Positions 14,052 to 21,215 of a DNA stretch of 64,000 nucleotides are shown here, in pieces. Origin of the DNA: a virus. The stretch is taken from the IMG/VR virus record IMGVR_UViG_3300035701_000011, positions 1 to 64,000 of that record. One strand, written 5' to 3'. Both the position numbers and the translations under genes were made by a program. Position 1 is the stretch's first letter; each line of letters opens with the position of its first letter. The notes beneath the pieces are model-generated. The model searched no databases, had not been told where the DNA came from, and was given only the letters and a program-made list of their open reading frames with translations.

Positions 14052-14195
14052 ATGATTAAAATAACTAAATTTTGTATTGGAAAAAAGAAAAAATATAAAG
14101 GAATAGCCATAAAATTATTGTGGTTTAAATTTGAAAGAATTGGATTTGGAAATAAATTTATGTGGAGATTTGAATTTACTAATTGGGAAGAATAG
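14052..14195 (+). CDS. Small basic protein (47 aa)
   Basis: MIKITKFCIGKKKKYKGIAIKLLWFKFERIGFG... rich in Lys and aromatic residues, possibly nucleic-acid binding. AAGGAA lies upstream. It ends in TAG just before a promoter. Confidence 0.5.
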   Translation: MIKITKFCIGKKKKYKGIAIKLLWFKFERIGFGNKFMWRFEFTNWEE

Positions 14196-14196
14196 A

Positions 14197-14217
14197 AATC
14201 AGGATTTATGTTATACT
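14197..14217 (+). promoter_or_regulatory. Second-class promoter, copy 1
   Basis: The block ending in TATACT (14212-14217), with TCAGGATTTATGT in front, is identical over 21 bp to 15650-15670 and similar to 22248-22268. There is an extended -10 but no -35 consensus, so a different activator or sigma is possible. Confidence 0.65.
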
Positions 14218-14252
14218 TCACTAGTTAAACACAATATAAAAGGAGAAGAAAG

Positions 14253-14477
14253 ATGTTATATAATATAGTTAGAAACGGAAAGTGTTTAAGTTGTGGACAA
14301 TTATCAAGTATGTTTATAGCCGAAGCAGAAGCAAAAAATTCTGAAGAAGCAATAGATATAGCAAAAAGCCATTGGATAAACGAAAAATATGGCGACGCAG
14401 GAAGTTTAAGAGAAGAAGAAATTAGAGAAGAAGATGAATTTTTACAAGGAGATTTTGTAGCAGAAAAAGTAAATTAA
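14253..14477 (+). CDS. Small acidic protein (74 aa)
   Basis: MLYNIVRNGKCLSCGQLSSMFIAEAEAKNSEEAIDIAKSHW... The CLSCG pair could be half a zinc site. The protein ends in a Glu-rich helix. AAAGGAG upstream. The C-terminal style (many Glu codons GAA) marks the change away from the GCCGRG-rich zone. Confidence 0.65.
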   Translation: MLYNIVRNGKCLSCGQLSSMFIAEAEAKNSEEAIDIAKSHWINEKYGDAGSLREEEIREEDEFLQGDFVAEKVN

Positions 14478-14478
14478 A

Positions 14479-14649
14479 ATGAAATATCACGCAGGAGTAA
14501 TTTTAAAGACAGGCGAAGTTAAAGGCAGGGCTTTTGAAGATAAATCAAGTGCGGAAGCATATATCCTTGATTTAGCCGAGAAAGAGGATATAAAGCAGGG
14601 TAGGATAAGAAATTTAAGCACAGGTGAGGAAGAAGTAATAAACTTTTAA
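14479..14649 (+). CDS. Small protein of unknown function (56 aa)
   Basis: MKYHAGVILKTGEVKGRAFEDKSSAEAYILDLAEKED..., a short beta-hairpin followed by a helix. It starts 2 bp after the preceding stop, and its codon use matches its neighbours. Confidence 0.55.
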   Translation: MKYHAGVILKTGEVKGRAFEDKSSAEAYILDLAEKEDIKQGRIRNLSTGEEEVINF

Positions 14650-14662
14650 AAAGAAGAATAAG

Positions 14663-14845
14663 ATGAAAAAGAAATTTAGAGTAAGTTATAGTGAAATAGT
14701 GCATTACGAGGCAACGATAATAAAAGCACAGGACAAAGACGAAGCAGATGAAATTTTTAGAAATATGTTAGATAATGGTGATATTGAAGTAGATGAAACC
14801 AAGATTGAACATTTTGATATTGAAGAAATTGAAGAAACAGAATAA
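14663..14845 (+). CDS. Small acidic protein (60 aa)
   Basis: MKKKFRVSYSEIVHYEATIIKAQDKDEADEIFRNML..., an alternating strand then a helix then an acidic tail (FDIEEIEETE). This strand-helix layout resembles 15385-15624; both may be diverged copies of one small fold. Confidence 0.6.
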   Translation: MKKKFRVSYSEIVHYEATIIKAQDKDEADEIFRNMLDNGDIEVDETKIEHFDIEEIEETE

Positions 14846-14858
14846 ATAAAATAATAAA

Positions 14859-15164
14859 ATGATACGACTAAAATGCTCTAATAAAAGTTGTGCTTATTGT
14901 TATTCAATTTCTGTAAAAGAATTTGAAGAATACAAAGATACTTACCATAATTTTTGTATGATTTGTGGCAGTAAATTAGAAGTTACTAATCTGGAAGAAA
15001 TTGTTGCTAAAGATATTTATAAAAGAGCAGAAGAATACATAAATAAATGGGTAGCGGATTTGGGGTGGGATAGAACTTTAGATTTAATAGAAAAAAATAA
15101 AGACCAAGCGTGTTATAGAATTTATAAAGAAATACTTGAGAAAAGGGGATTTAAGATAAAATGA
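14859..15164 (+). CDS. Zinc-ribbon protein (101 aa)
   Basis: LKCSNKSCAYCYSI near the start and FCMICGSKLE at residues 31-40 make a four-cysteine zinc site. A helical C-terminus follows. The ends overlap the next gene by 4 nt (ATGA). Probably regulatory or nucleic-acid binding. Confidence 0.65.
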   Translation: MIRLKCSNKSCAYCYSISVKEFEEYKDTYHNFCMICGSKLEVTNLEEIVAKDIYKRAEEYINKWVADLGWDRTLDLIEKNKDQACYRIYKEILEKRGFKIK

Positions 15165-15388
15165 CAATAGGATATTTTGGGAGAGCATTTAATTTTAAAC
15201 ATAAATCATTAACTACGAAAACGCATATAGTAAATAATGACAGGGTATTATGCGGATATAAACCTCATAAGACATTAAGTTTTCAATGGTGTATTATAGG
15301 GGTAGGAATAAATAAATTAGATATAGTAGAGTGTAAAGAGTGTAGAGTAAGAGCCGAAAAATTATTACAAAAGGAGAAAGTAAAATGA
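15161..15388 (+). CDS. Small Cys/His protein (75 aa)
   Basis: Contains CGYKPHK and ECKECRVRAEKLL, a CxxC close to the C-terminus, so zinc binding is plausible. It overlaps both neighbours by 4 nt, which indicates tight translational coupling. Confidence 0.6.
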   Translation: MTIGYFGRAFNFKHKSLTTKTHIVNNDRVLCGYKPHKTLSFQWCIIGVGINKLDIVECKECRVRAEKLLQKEKVK

Positions 15389-15624
15389 AATACTTTTTAA
15401 TAAAAGTAGAAATCAGAGATGGTGAAATGGAATATAGAGAAGCAATTACTATAAGGGCAAATACTCTTGATGAAGCAGGAAAAATAGCCGATAAAAACCT
15501 TAAAAAAGAATTTAGTTATGGTAAGGGAGATTATCGGTTATTTGAAGTAGCAAGTATTCAAGAAATTAAAGAAAATGAAGCAAAACTATTATCTAATTTA
15601 GGATTAAGTTATGTTGTTAATTAG
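15385..15624 (+). CDS. Small alpha/beta protein (79 aa)
   Basis: MKYFLIKVEIRDGEMEYREAITIRANTLDEAGKIADKNLKKEF..., two strands then a helix. AAAGGAG lies 9 nt upstream, inside the previous gene. Unknown function. Confidence 0.6.
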   Translation: MKYFLIKVEIRDGEMEYREAITIRANTLDEAGKIADKNLKKEFSYGKGDYRLFEVASIQEIKENEAKLLSNLGLSYVVN

Positions 15625-15649
15625 ATTTAATTCTTATTTAGTTAAATAT

Positions 15650-15670
15650 AATCAGGATTTATGTTATACT
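15650..15670 (+). promoter_or_regulatory. Second-class promoter, copy 2
   Basis: Identical over 21 bp to 14197-14217; TATACT at 15665-15670 with extended TGT. Confidence 0.65.
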
Positions 15671-15689
15671 ATAAGAAAGAGAGGAAAAG

Positions 15690-15956
15690 ATGAATAAATG
15701 TATTATTTGTGGATACAATATAGAAACTTTACAAGATGAAAATGCGGTAACTTATAATGGTAAAGACGGATTTATGTGCGAGAAATGTTTTACAAAAGAT
15801 ACAAAAAAAGAAAATATAAAAATTATACCCACTTTTATTATTAAATGTAATGAACCGATAAGCAAAGAAGCATACGAAGTTTTAGTGCAAGAAATAAGCG
15901 AGTGGACAGCAGAAAATAATCTTTATTTAGATGATGTAATAGAAGAAAAGGAGTAA
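15690..15956 (+). CDS. Zinc-finger-like protein (88 aa)
   Basis: NKCIICGYNIETLQ and GFMCEKCF give a CxxC...CxxC zinc knuckle in the first 35 residues. The rest is a mixed domain with VLVQEISEWTAEN. First gene behind its promoter. Confidence 0.65.
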   Translation: MNKCIICGYNIETLQDENAVTYNGKDGFMCEKCFTKDTKKENIKIIPTFIIKCNEPISKEAYEVLVQEISEWTAENNLYLDDVIEEKE

Positions 15957-15959
15957 AAA

Positions 15960-16166
15960 ATGCCTAATACGACTTGTATAAAATGTGGTAAAATGGCTTA
16001 TGAATTAAATGATGAAATAATTTGTTTAAAGTGTAATAAACCCGAAAAACAATGTACTTGTTGCACAATTCATTATGAATTAAATAATAATAGAGAAACA
16101 ATAAAAACTATTAAACGCCACTTAAAAGGAATTGAAATTGCGGTTAAAAAATTAGAAAAGGAGTAA
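15960..16166 (+). CDS. Zinc-finger-like protein (68 aa)
   Basis: TTCIKCGKMAYEL and ICLKCNKPEKQCTCC give up to seven cysteines, followed by a helix (IKTIKRHLKGIEIAVKKLEK). It resembles a zinc knuckle with a coiled tail. AAAAGGAG precedes the start. Confidence 0.65.
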   Translation: MPNTTCIKCGKMAYELNDEIICLKCNKPEKQCTCCTIHYELNNNRETIKTIKRHLKGIEIAVKKLEKE

Positions 16167-16168
16167 TT

Positions 16169-16468
16169 ATGGCAAAGAAAGTTAAATGGAATTATGCAGT
16201 TGTTAAGAGTATATTTGGTGATTATTGGGTAGGGAAAACAAAATTAAAGGCAGATGAGATAACAATTTTTGCGGATATTGAAGATGTTATTAAACAGGTA
16301 GAAGAACAATTTTTAGATGAACATATTGATTTTGACCCTAATTTAGATGAAGATGATGAAAATTATGATGATGAATTAAATTATAAGTTTGAGGAAATAA
16401 GAGAACACGCAGAAGAACCCGATGAAATTACAAAAGGAATGGAAAAATTTATTGTAAAGAATTATTAA
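16169..16468 (+). CDS. Acidic protein of unknown function (99 aa)
   Basis: Basic start (MAKKVKWNY) and a very acidic C-terminal half (DPNLDEDDENYDDELN). Such acidic tails can mimic DNA, but this is only a guess. Last gene of the early region. Confidence 0.65.
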   Translation: MAKKVKWNYAVVKSIFGDYWVGKTKLKADEITIFADIEDVIKQVEEQFLDEHIDFDPNLDEDDENYDDELNYKFEEIREHAEEPDEITKGMEKFIVKNY

Positions 16469-16482
16469 TAATAATTTAAAAA

Positions 16483-16524
16483 CCTTAATTACTTCTCTGA
16501 ACTAAAAAAGAGAACTCATTAAGG
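16483..16524 (+). promoter_or_regulatory. Hairpin after the last early gene
   Basis: CCTTAAT (16483-16489) pairs with ATTAAGG (16518-16524), and inside TTCTCT (16493-16498) pairs with AGAGAA (16509-16514). It lies just before the terminator. Confidence 0.5.
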
Positions 16525-16537
16525 CAAGAGATTTAAG

Positions 16538-16589
16538 ACCTATTTACCCAAGAAATTGGCTCAATAGAGGGGTAGATAGGTTTTTTTAT
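16538..16589 (+). terminator. Strong intrinsic terminator closing the early region
   Basis: ACCTATTTACCC (16538-16549) pairs with GGGTAGATAGGT (16570-16581), 12 bp with one G-U. A nested ATTG/CAAT lies in the loop, and a run of T follows (16581-16587). Confidence 0.9.
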
Positions 16590-16616
16590 TGTATAAATTA
16601 CATTTTAAGATATACT
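16589..16616 (+). promoter_or_regulatory. Promoter of the RuvB/recombinase operon
   Basis: TTGTAT (16589-16594), 16 bp, TATACT (16611-16616), directly behind the terminator and directly before a repeat array. Confidence 0.65.
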
Positions 16617-16622
16617 TATAAC

Positions 16623-16697
16623 TAGGTAATAAAGTAGGTAATAAAGTAGGTAATTTGGCTTAAAGTAGGTAAAATAAGAGATTATTACCCACTTTAT
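16623..16697 (+). repeat. Operator-like or iteron-like 12-bp repeat array
   Basis: TAGGTAAT begins at 16623, 16635 and 16647 with the 12-bp unit AAAGTAGGTAAT, and TAGGTAAA recurs at 16666. At 16681-16697 a near-copy lies inverted (ACCCACTTTAT). The array starts at the expected transcription start, so a repressor or activator could control the promoter. Iterons for replication are the alternative. Confidence 0.75.
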
Positions 16698-16722
16698 AAG
16701 ATAAGGGCAAGAAAGGGCTACA

Positions 16723-16974
16723 ATGACCAAAAAACAAGGCAAAAATAGAGGCATAGAGAGTTTATTGGGCTATTTAGATGAGCAAATAAATGGTTATTAT
16801 CAAAAGACAGGAAATTATCCGATTAAATTAATTATAAGTAAAGAAACAAGAGATAAAATATTTGCTGAATTAAATTTAGAGCCGACATTAGATAATTGCT
16901 GGTTTAATAAAAAAGACAATTATAGAAATATAAAAATAGAAATATCTAATATAGAGCAGATAAAATTAGAATAG
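16723..16974 (+). CDS. Protein of unknown function heading the RuvB operon (83 aa)
   Basis: MTKKQGKNRGIESLLGYLDEQINGYYQKTGNYPIKLIISKETRDKIFAELN... The basic start and the position right behind the repeat array would suit a DNA-binding regulator, but no helix-turn-helix is evident. The ATG sits behind a weak AAAGGGC site. Confidence 0.6.
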   Translation: MTKKQGKNRGIESLLGYLDEQINGYYQKTGNYPIKLIISKETRDKIFAELNLEPTLDNCWFNKKDNYRNIKIEISNIEQIKLE

Positions 16975-16983
16975 GAGAAGTAT

Positions 16984-17979
16984 ATGTTTGATTTTGATTT
17001 ATTAGGTATGATAGTAGGAATGGGAGATTTATTATTGGAAAAGGTGGGATTAAAAAAATCTGAACAATATCATTCTGAACAGATAGAACCAGTTAAATTT
17101 GATTTCACGCCTACTAATCTTGATGAATATATCGGTCAAATCAATGCAAAATTAAGAATAAATACTTATATCAAAAAAGTTATGACAATAAAACCTATTC
17201 ATTTATTGATTAGTGGAACAAGAGGACACGGGAAATCAACCCTTGCTTATATTATTTCTAATTTATTAGGATTGCCGATAGATACTTATGTTGGTGGGTC
17301 ATTTACAAAAGAAAATCTAATAAAATTTTTAGCAAAAAGTCAAAATGACCACAATAATTTACATATTCTTCTTATTGATGAAATTCACGGATTGGAAAGA
17401 GAAGTAACCGAATATATGCTTCCAATACTTCAAAGTTTTATACTTCCAGAAGGAAATTTAAAATTAAAAAAATTTATAATGCTTGGTTGTACTACGAATT
17501 TAGAAATATTACAAAAAAAAGCAGAACCCTTTGTTGATAGATGTGATACCATTGAATTAGAGTGTTATACCGCAAGTGATATAAAACAAATTCTCAAACA
17601 ATATAATGATAAATTGTATCATAAAAATATTCCAGACGAAATATATGATAAAATTTCTATTAATACAAGATATAATCCGAGAACAAGTTTATCGGTTTTT
17701 GAGGATTTTCTTGTAGAAGAAAATATAGAACGAGTTTTGGGGGGTAGACAAATAATAAAAAATTCCTTAACAGTAAAAGATATTATTATATTAAAACATC
17801 TAATTGAAATAAACAAACCCGTAGGAGTAGAAGTATTATCGATATTAACTCAACAGACTAAACAAACATATATGGAATTACAAGAACCATTTTTGATACA
17901 ACAGGGATTTATTTCTCGCACAGCGAGAGGTAGACTTGCCACAGAAAAGGCAAAAAATTTCTTACAAGAAATAAAATGA
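16984..17979 (+). CDS. ruvB: RuvB-like Holliday-junction ATPase
   Basis: 331 residues. LDEYIGQINAKLRI parallels the RuvB start of the ATPase domain. Walker A is GTRGHGKS (about 79-86), Walker B is LLIDEIHG (about 128-135), and the C-terminal winged helix carries the RuvB signature EPFLIQQGFISRTARGR (about 300-316). Length matches bacterial RuvB (about 335). RuvB is the hexameric motor for branch migration and normally needs RuvA, which was not found in this window. A RuvC-like resolvase is present at 48716. A phage recombination or replication-restart role is inferred. Confidence 0.88.
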   Translation: MFDFDLLGMIVGMGDLLLEKVGLKKSEQYHSEQIEPVKFDFTPTNLDEYIGQINAKLRINTYIKKVMTIKPIHLLISGTRGHGKSTLAYIISNLLGLPIDTYVGGSFTKENLIKFLAKSQNDHNNLHILLIDEIHGLEREVTEYMLPILQSFILPEGNLKLKKFIMLGCTTNLEILQKKAEPFVDRCDTIELECYTASDIKQILKQYNDKLYHKNIPDEIYDKISINTRYNPRTSLSVFEDFLVEENIERVLGGRQIIKNSLTVKDIIILKHLIEINKPVGVEVLSILTQQTKQTYMELQEPFLIQQGFISRTARGRLATEKAKNFLQEIK

Positions 17980-18182
17980 AAGAACATATAACAATAACTA
18001 TAAAAAATCTTGATAATATTCATAGTGTATTGGGAAGTTTAGAATTACTTTTTAAAAAATTAATGGAATATTATGCAGATAAAGATTTAAACAATTTAAA
18101 GATACTTATAATAAGTTGTAGTGTATGGTTTGGTATGATATTGCAGAAATTTGGTTATGATAAAGATTTAGAGGAAAAATAA
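17976..18182 (+). CDS. Small protein of unknown function (68 aa)
   Basis: Helical, with a hydrophobic stretch (NLKILIISCSVWFGMILQKF). It overlaps RuvB by 4 nt and the recombinase by 1 nt, so all three are coupled. It is too short and unlike in sequence for RuvA. Confidence 0.6.
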   Translation: MKEHITITIKNLDNIHSVLGSLELLFKKLMEYYADKDLNNLKILIISCSVWFGMILQKFGYDKDLEEK

Positions 18183-18991
18183 TGGATATACTTATTAAAT
18201 ATAAAGAATATTTAAAAGCAAGAAATCAATCAATGGTTTATTATAATTATATTAAACTATTCTTGACTTATTGTAACAGTAAACAAATAAATTATTTAGA
18301 AATTAATCAACAAATTATAACAGATTTTTTTAATGGAAATAATTATTCTCCTAATAGTAAAAATAATTTTATTAAAGCAGGTAGGTCATTCTATAATTTT
18401 TTAAATATACCGAGAGAAAATAATGAATGGTTTAAAATCCGTATGTTAGAAATCGCCAGAAAAGAAATAGAAGTTATAGATTTAAAAGATATTGAAAAAG
18501 TTGTTAAAAGTGTTGCTACTTATAATTCAAGATTAAATGCAGATAAGATAGAAATTATCTTACTTTTAATGTTCTATACTATTATTCGTAAGAGTGAATT
18601 ACTTTCTTTAAAGCGACAGGATATAGATATTGTTAATGGTGAAATGAAAATATATGAACAAAAAACAAAACAAGAAAACATTATAGATTTTCCATTAAAT
18701 TTAATACCAAAAATAATTGCTTATTTTAATGCCTATCCAGAAGAAAATAATGCATTTAACATAACTTTTGCAGAAATAAATTATTTATTTAGAGGAGTTA
18801 TGACCAAAGTATTAGGAAAAAAATGTAAACCACATCTTACAAGACACGGGGGAATTAGGTATTTATTAAGTAAGATACCGCCCCAAGATGTTCAATCAAT
18901 GGCAGGGCATAAAGATATAAGGACTACTTTGCAATATGGAATTGTGAATAGAGAAGAAAGAAAGAAAACTTATAGACAAAAGATAGGATAA
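18182..18991 (+). CDS. Tyrosine recombinase/integrase (XerC/D-like)
   Basis: 269 residues with an N-terminal SAM-like core-binding domain and a catalytic domain. Arg at IIRKSELL (about 135), the HLTRH box (about 217-221, giving His and Arg), GHKD (about 242) and the nucleophile Tyr in TLQYG (about 252) are all present. The enzyme breaks and rejoins DNA at specific sites. No att-like direct repeat was seen nearby, so it may resolve dimers or invert/integrate elsewhere. It is part of the RuvB operon. Confidence 0.88.
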   Translation: MDILIKYKEYLKARNQSMVYYNYIKLFLTYCNSKQINYLEINQQIITDFFNGNNYSPNSKNNFIKAGRSFYNFLNIPRENNEWFKIRMLEIARKEIEVIDLKDIEKVVKSVATYNSRLNADKIEIILLLMFYTIIRKSELLSLKRQDIDIVNGEMKIYEQKTKQENIIDFPLNLIPKIIAYFNAYPEENNAFNITFAEINYLFRGVMTKVLGKKCKPHLTRHGGIRYLLSKIPPQDVQSMAGHKDIRTTLQYGIVNREERKKTYRQKIG

Positions 18992-18997
18992 ATTATT

Positions 18998-19567
18998 ATG
19001 AAAACTAAAATTTGTAGTAGATGTAAAAATAAATTATTTTTAAATCAATTCGGGAAGAATAATCTTATGGCAGATAAATTACAGAATTGGTGCAAAAATT
19101 GTAGACAAACTTATTGTAAAGTTTGGAGATTTAAAAATAAGAAAAAAATTAAAAAATATATTAAAACACATAAAAAAGAAATAAAATTATATATGGGAAA
19201 TTACAGAAGAAAAAATAAACAGAAAATAAAAAGATATACTTTGTCTGCAAGGGGAATTTATTTAATAATTAGAAATAGAGCAAAAAGATTTAAACAAAAA
19301 TTTAATATTACAAAAGCAGATTTTATTAAATGGTATAATTTTCAAGTCAAAAAATGTTATTATTGTGGTAGAACTTTAGAAGAAGTTAAAAAAGAAATAT
19401 ATTTTGCAAAATCAAATAGACTAACAGTTGATAGAAAAAATAATATTAGTGGATATACATTAAATAATATAGTTTTGGCTTGTATGAGATGTAATATAAT
19501 AAAATCTAATTTTTTTAATGAACAACAGATGAAAAAATTAGGTAAAATAATTAGAAAATTATCATAA
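18998..19567 (+). CDS. HNH endonuclease (distinct subfamily)
   Basis: 189 residues. An N-terminal CSRCKNKLFLNQF...CKNC zinc finger is followed by a Lys-rich linker. The nuclease core is CYYCGRTLEE...LTVDRKNNISGYTLNN...CMRCNIIKS. The zinc-binding HNH-type ends point to a free-standing mobile nuclease. Its N-terminal finger resembles that of 43573-44220, although the nuclease core differs. Confidence 0.8.
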   Translation: MKTKICSRCKNKLFLNQFGKNNLMADKLQNWCKNCRQTYCKVWRFKNKKKIKKYIKTHKKEIKLYMGNYRRKNKQKIKRYTLSARGIYLIIRNRAKRFKQKFNITKADFIKWYNFQVKKCYYCGRTLEEVKKEIYFAKSNRLTVDRKNNISGYTLNNIVLACMRCNIIKSNFFNEQQMKKLGKIIRKLS

Positions 19568-19591
19568 CCAAATAAAATAAAGAGAAAAATA

Positions 19592-20164
19592 ATGGACAAT
19601 CTTCCAGAATTTAAAGAATTTAAAAAGATACCAAGATTAAGTAGAGAAATTGTAATCACAGAAAAAATTGATGGTACTAATGGTTTAATTTATATTGATG
19701 AATTGGGTAATTTTTTTGTAGGTAGCAAAAATCGTTGGCTTGATGACCACCAAGATAATCATGGATTTTGGCATTGGGCTGTGGATAATAAAGAAGAATT
19801 ATTAAACCTAGGTAAAGGTTATCATTATGGTGAGTGGTGGGGTAAAGGAATACAAAGAGGATATAATCTACAAGAAAAAAGATTTAGTTTATTTAATGTT
19901 GGTAAATGGGTTAAAGATAGAACTCAAACTTTAAAAGAAAAACAAGAATACTGCCCAGAATGTTGTAATGTTGTGCCAATTCTTTATGAAGGAATGTTTA
20001 ATACTTCTATTATATCAAGTGTATTAGATGAATTAAAAATTACAGGAAGTAAAGCATCTCCAAATTTTATGAAACCAGAAGGAATAATAATTTATCATAA
20101 GGTAGGTAATTTATATTTTAAAAAGACAATAGAAAATGATGAGAAAGGTAAAACTAATGAATAA
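19592..20164 (+). CDS. RNA ligase (T4 Rnl2-like, nucleotidyltransferase core)
   Basis: 190 residues. Motif I is TEKIDGTNG (Lys25 is the adenylated residue), followed by the YHYGEWWGKGIQRGY block (motif III region), EGIIIYHK (motif IV) and LYFKKTIE (motif V). These are the conserved motifs of the covalent nucleotidyltransferase superfamily. It lacks a C-terminal accessory domain, so it is a minimal ligase. Nick sealing in cleaved tRNA as a counter to host anticodon nucleases is the usual role. Confidence 0.85.
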   Translation: MDNLPEFKEFKKIPRLSREIVITEKIDGTNGLIYIDELGNFFVGSKNRWLDDHQDNHGFWHWAVDNKEELLNLGKGYHYGEWWGKGIQRGYNLQEKRFSLFNVGKWVKDRTQTLKEKQEYCPECCNVVPILYEGMFNTSIISSVLDELKITGSKASPNFMKPEGIIIYHKVGNLYFKKTIENDEKGKTNE

Positions 20165-20423
20165 TACCTGGACAATGAGTATAGAAGATTACCTAACAAT
20201 AATGGAAGAAGCAATTAAACTCGGTAAATCAAGAGGAAAAATAGAAGGAGATAATCTTGAACAAGAATTTTTTGAAGTAGCAGAAAAGAAAGGAATGACT
20301 AATAAAATAAAGCATTTAGGCATAACAGAAATGGATAAAGATTTGTTAGTAGGAAATTTGAGAGAAGAAGGACTAAAAATTCTTAATTTAGGAGAGAAAA
20401 GAAATGTTATGCCCTCAAAATAA
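20157..20423 (+). CDS. Protein of unknown function (88 aa)
   Basis: Starts at MNNTWTMSIEDY (ATG 20157) overlapping the ligase stop by 8 nt. Acidic and helical, no motif recognised. Confidence 0.6.
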   Translation: MNNTWTMSIEDYLTIMEEAIKLGKSRGKIEGDNLEQEFFEVAEKKGMTNKIKHLGITEMDKDLLVGNLREEGLKILNLGEKRNVMPSK

Positions 20424-20733
20424 TAATAAAGATTTTGATGATTTAGATTGTAGAGATTGTAAGTGGTTTTTTCAATGTTTTAAAATGTGGCAAAATGGAA
20501 ATATTTGGGGAAAAGATAAAACGATAGGAGATAATTATCCTGTTATTCCAAAAGAAAAAAAATCTCCAACAGATACAGAAAAAACAATAATAAATGCTTT
20601 AGCACAGGAAATTAAGGATTATGGTGAAGAAAGAGTTTGGAATAATTTGAATACAATACCAATAGATAAAAGATTAGATTATTTAGAATTATTTTTATCT
20701 GCAAAACATTTATTAGAAACAGGAGAATATTAA
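20404..20733 (+). CDS. Cys-rich protein of unknown function (109 aa)
   Basis: MLCPQNNNKDFDDLDCRDCKWFFQCFKMW has four cysteines likely to bind a metal, then a helical part (DTEKTIINALAQEIKDYG). GGAG lies 8 nt upstream, inside the previous gene. Confidence 0.6.
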   Translation: MLCPQNNNKDFDDLDCRDCKWFFQCFKMWQNGNIWGKDKTIGDNYPVIPKEKKSPTDTEKTIINALAQEIKDYGEERVWNNLNTIPIDKRLDYLELFLSAKHLLETGEY

Positions 20734-20897
20734 TGGTATGCAAATTATGTAAAAAAAATGAAGTTAATGACCTAAACCCAAAAATTCATATCTGTTCATT
20801 ATGTAGAATGGAGATAGAGTTAAGTTTTCAATATTTTATTGATGGTAAAGAAGTAACCAAAGAAACTTATGATAAGAGGATAGAAAATGCTTTTTAA
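20733..20897 (+). CDS. Four-cysteine zinc microprotein (54 aa)
   Basis: MVCKLCKKNEVN...HICSLCRMEIE gives CxxC...CxxC. The ATG overlaps the previous stop by one base (TAATG), and an AGGAG site precedes it. Confidence 0.6.
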   Translation: MVCKLCKKNEVNDLNPKIHICSLCRMEIELSFQYFIDGKEVTKETYDKRIENAF

Positions 20898-21060
20898 TTT
20901 ATTAATGGGTATCTATTGTTTTTATTGTAAGAGTTACAAAGACCCCTATACAGAAGTTTATCTGAATGTTTTATATGAAGGTAGTATCACTTGTGAGAAA
21001 GACCATTTATGCGGAAATATAGCAGACCCACAATGGCAAAAATTTACAGGTGAAGAATGA
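20887..21060 (+). CDS. Small Cys protein (57 aa)
   Basis: MLFNLLMGIYCFYCKSYKDP...ITCEKDHLCGN, with two cysteine pairs. It overlaps the previous gene by 11 nt and the next by 4 nt. Confidence 0.5.
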   Translation: MLFNLLMGIYCFYCKSYKDPYTEVYLNVLYEGSITCEKDHLCGNIADPQWQKFTGEE

Positions 21061-21215
21061 TTTGTTCTTATTTTTATTTCTATCACGATGAATTAATCTG
21101 TAAATGTACACAAGAAGAAAGTAAATGTTGTGCAATTTTGGAACAATGTGAAAATAAATTAGCCAAAGAGAGTTATTTACAAGATTTAAAGGAAAACAAT
21201 GACAAATCTAACTGA
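21057..21215 (+). CDS. Small Cys-rich protein (52 aa)
   Basis: MICSYFYFYHDELICKCTQEESKCCAILEQC... with seven cysteines. It overlaps the previous gene by 4 nt and the sigma-like gene by 17 nt. Resembles 50192-50341 and 28476-28586 in opening MI(Y/C) and Cys spacing. Confidence 0.5.
   Translation: MICSYFYFYHDELICKCTQEESKCCAILEQCENKLAKESYLQDLKENNDKSN

Noticed and set aside
18182-18991. Prophage attachment site beside the tyrosine recombinase
   Set aside because: No direct repeat or tRNA-end sequence was found near the gene. The recombinase alone does not prove a temperate lifestyle.
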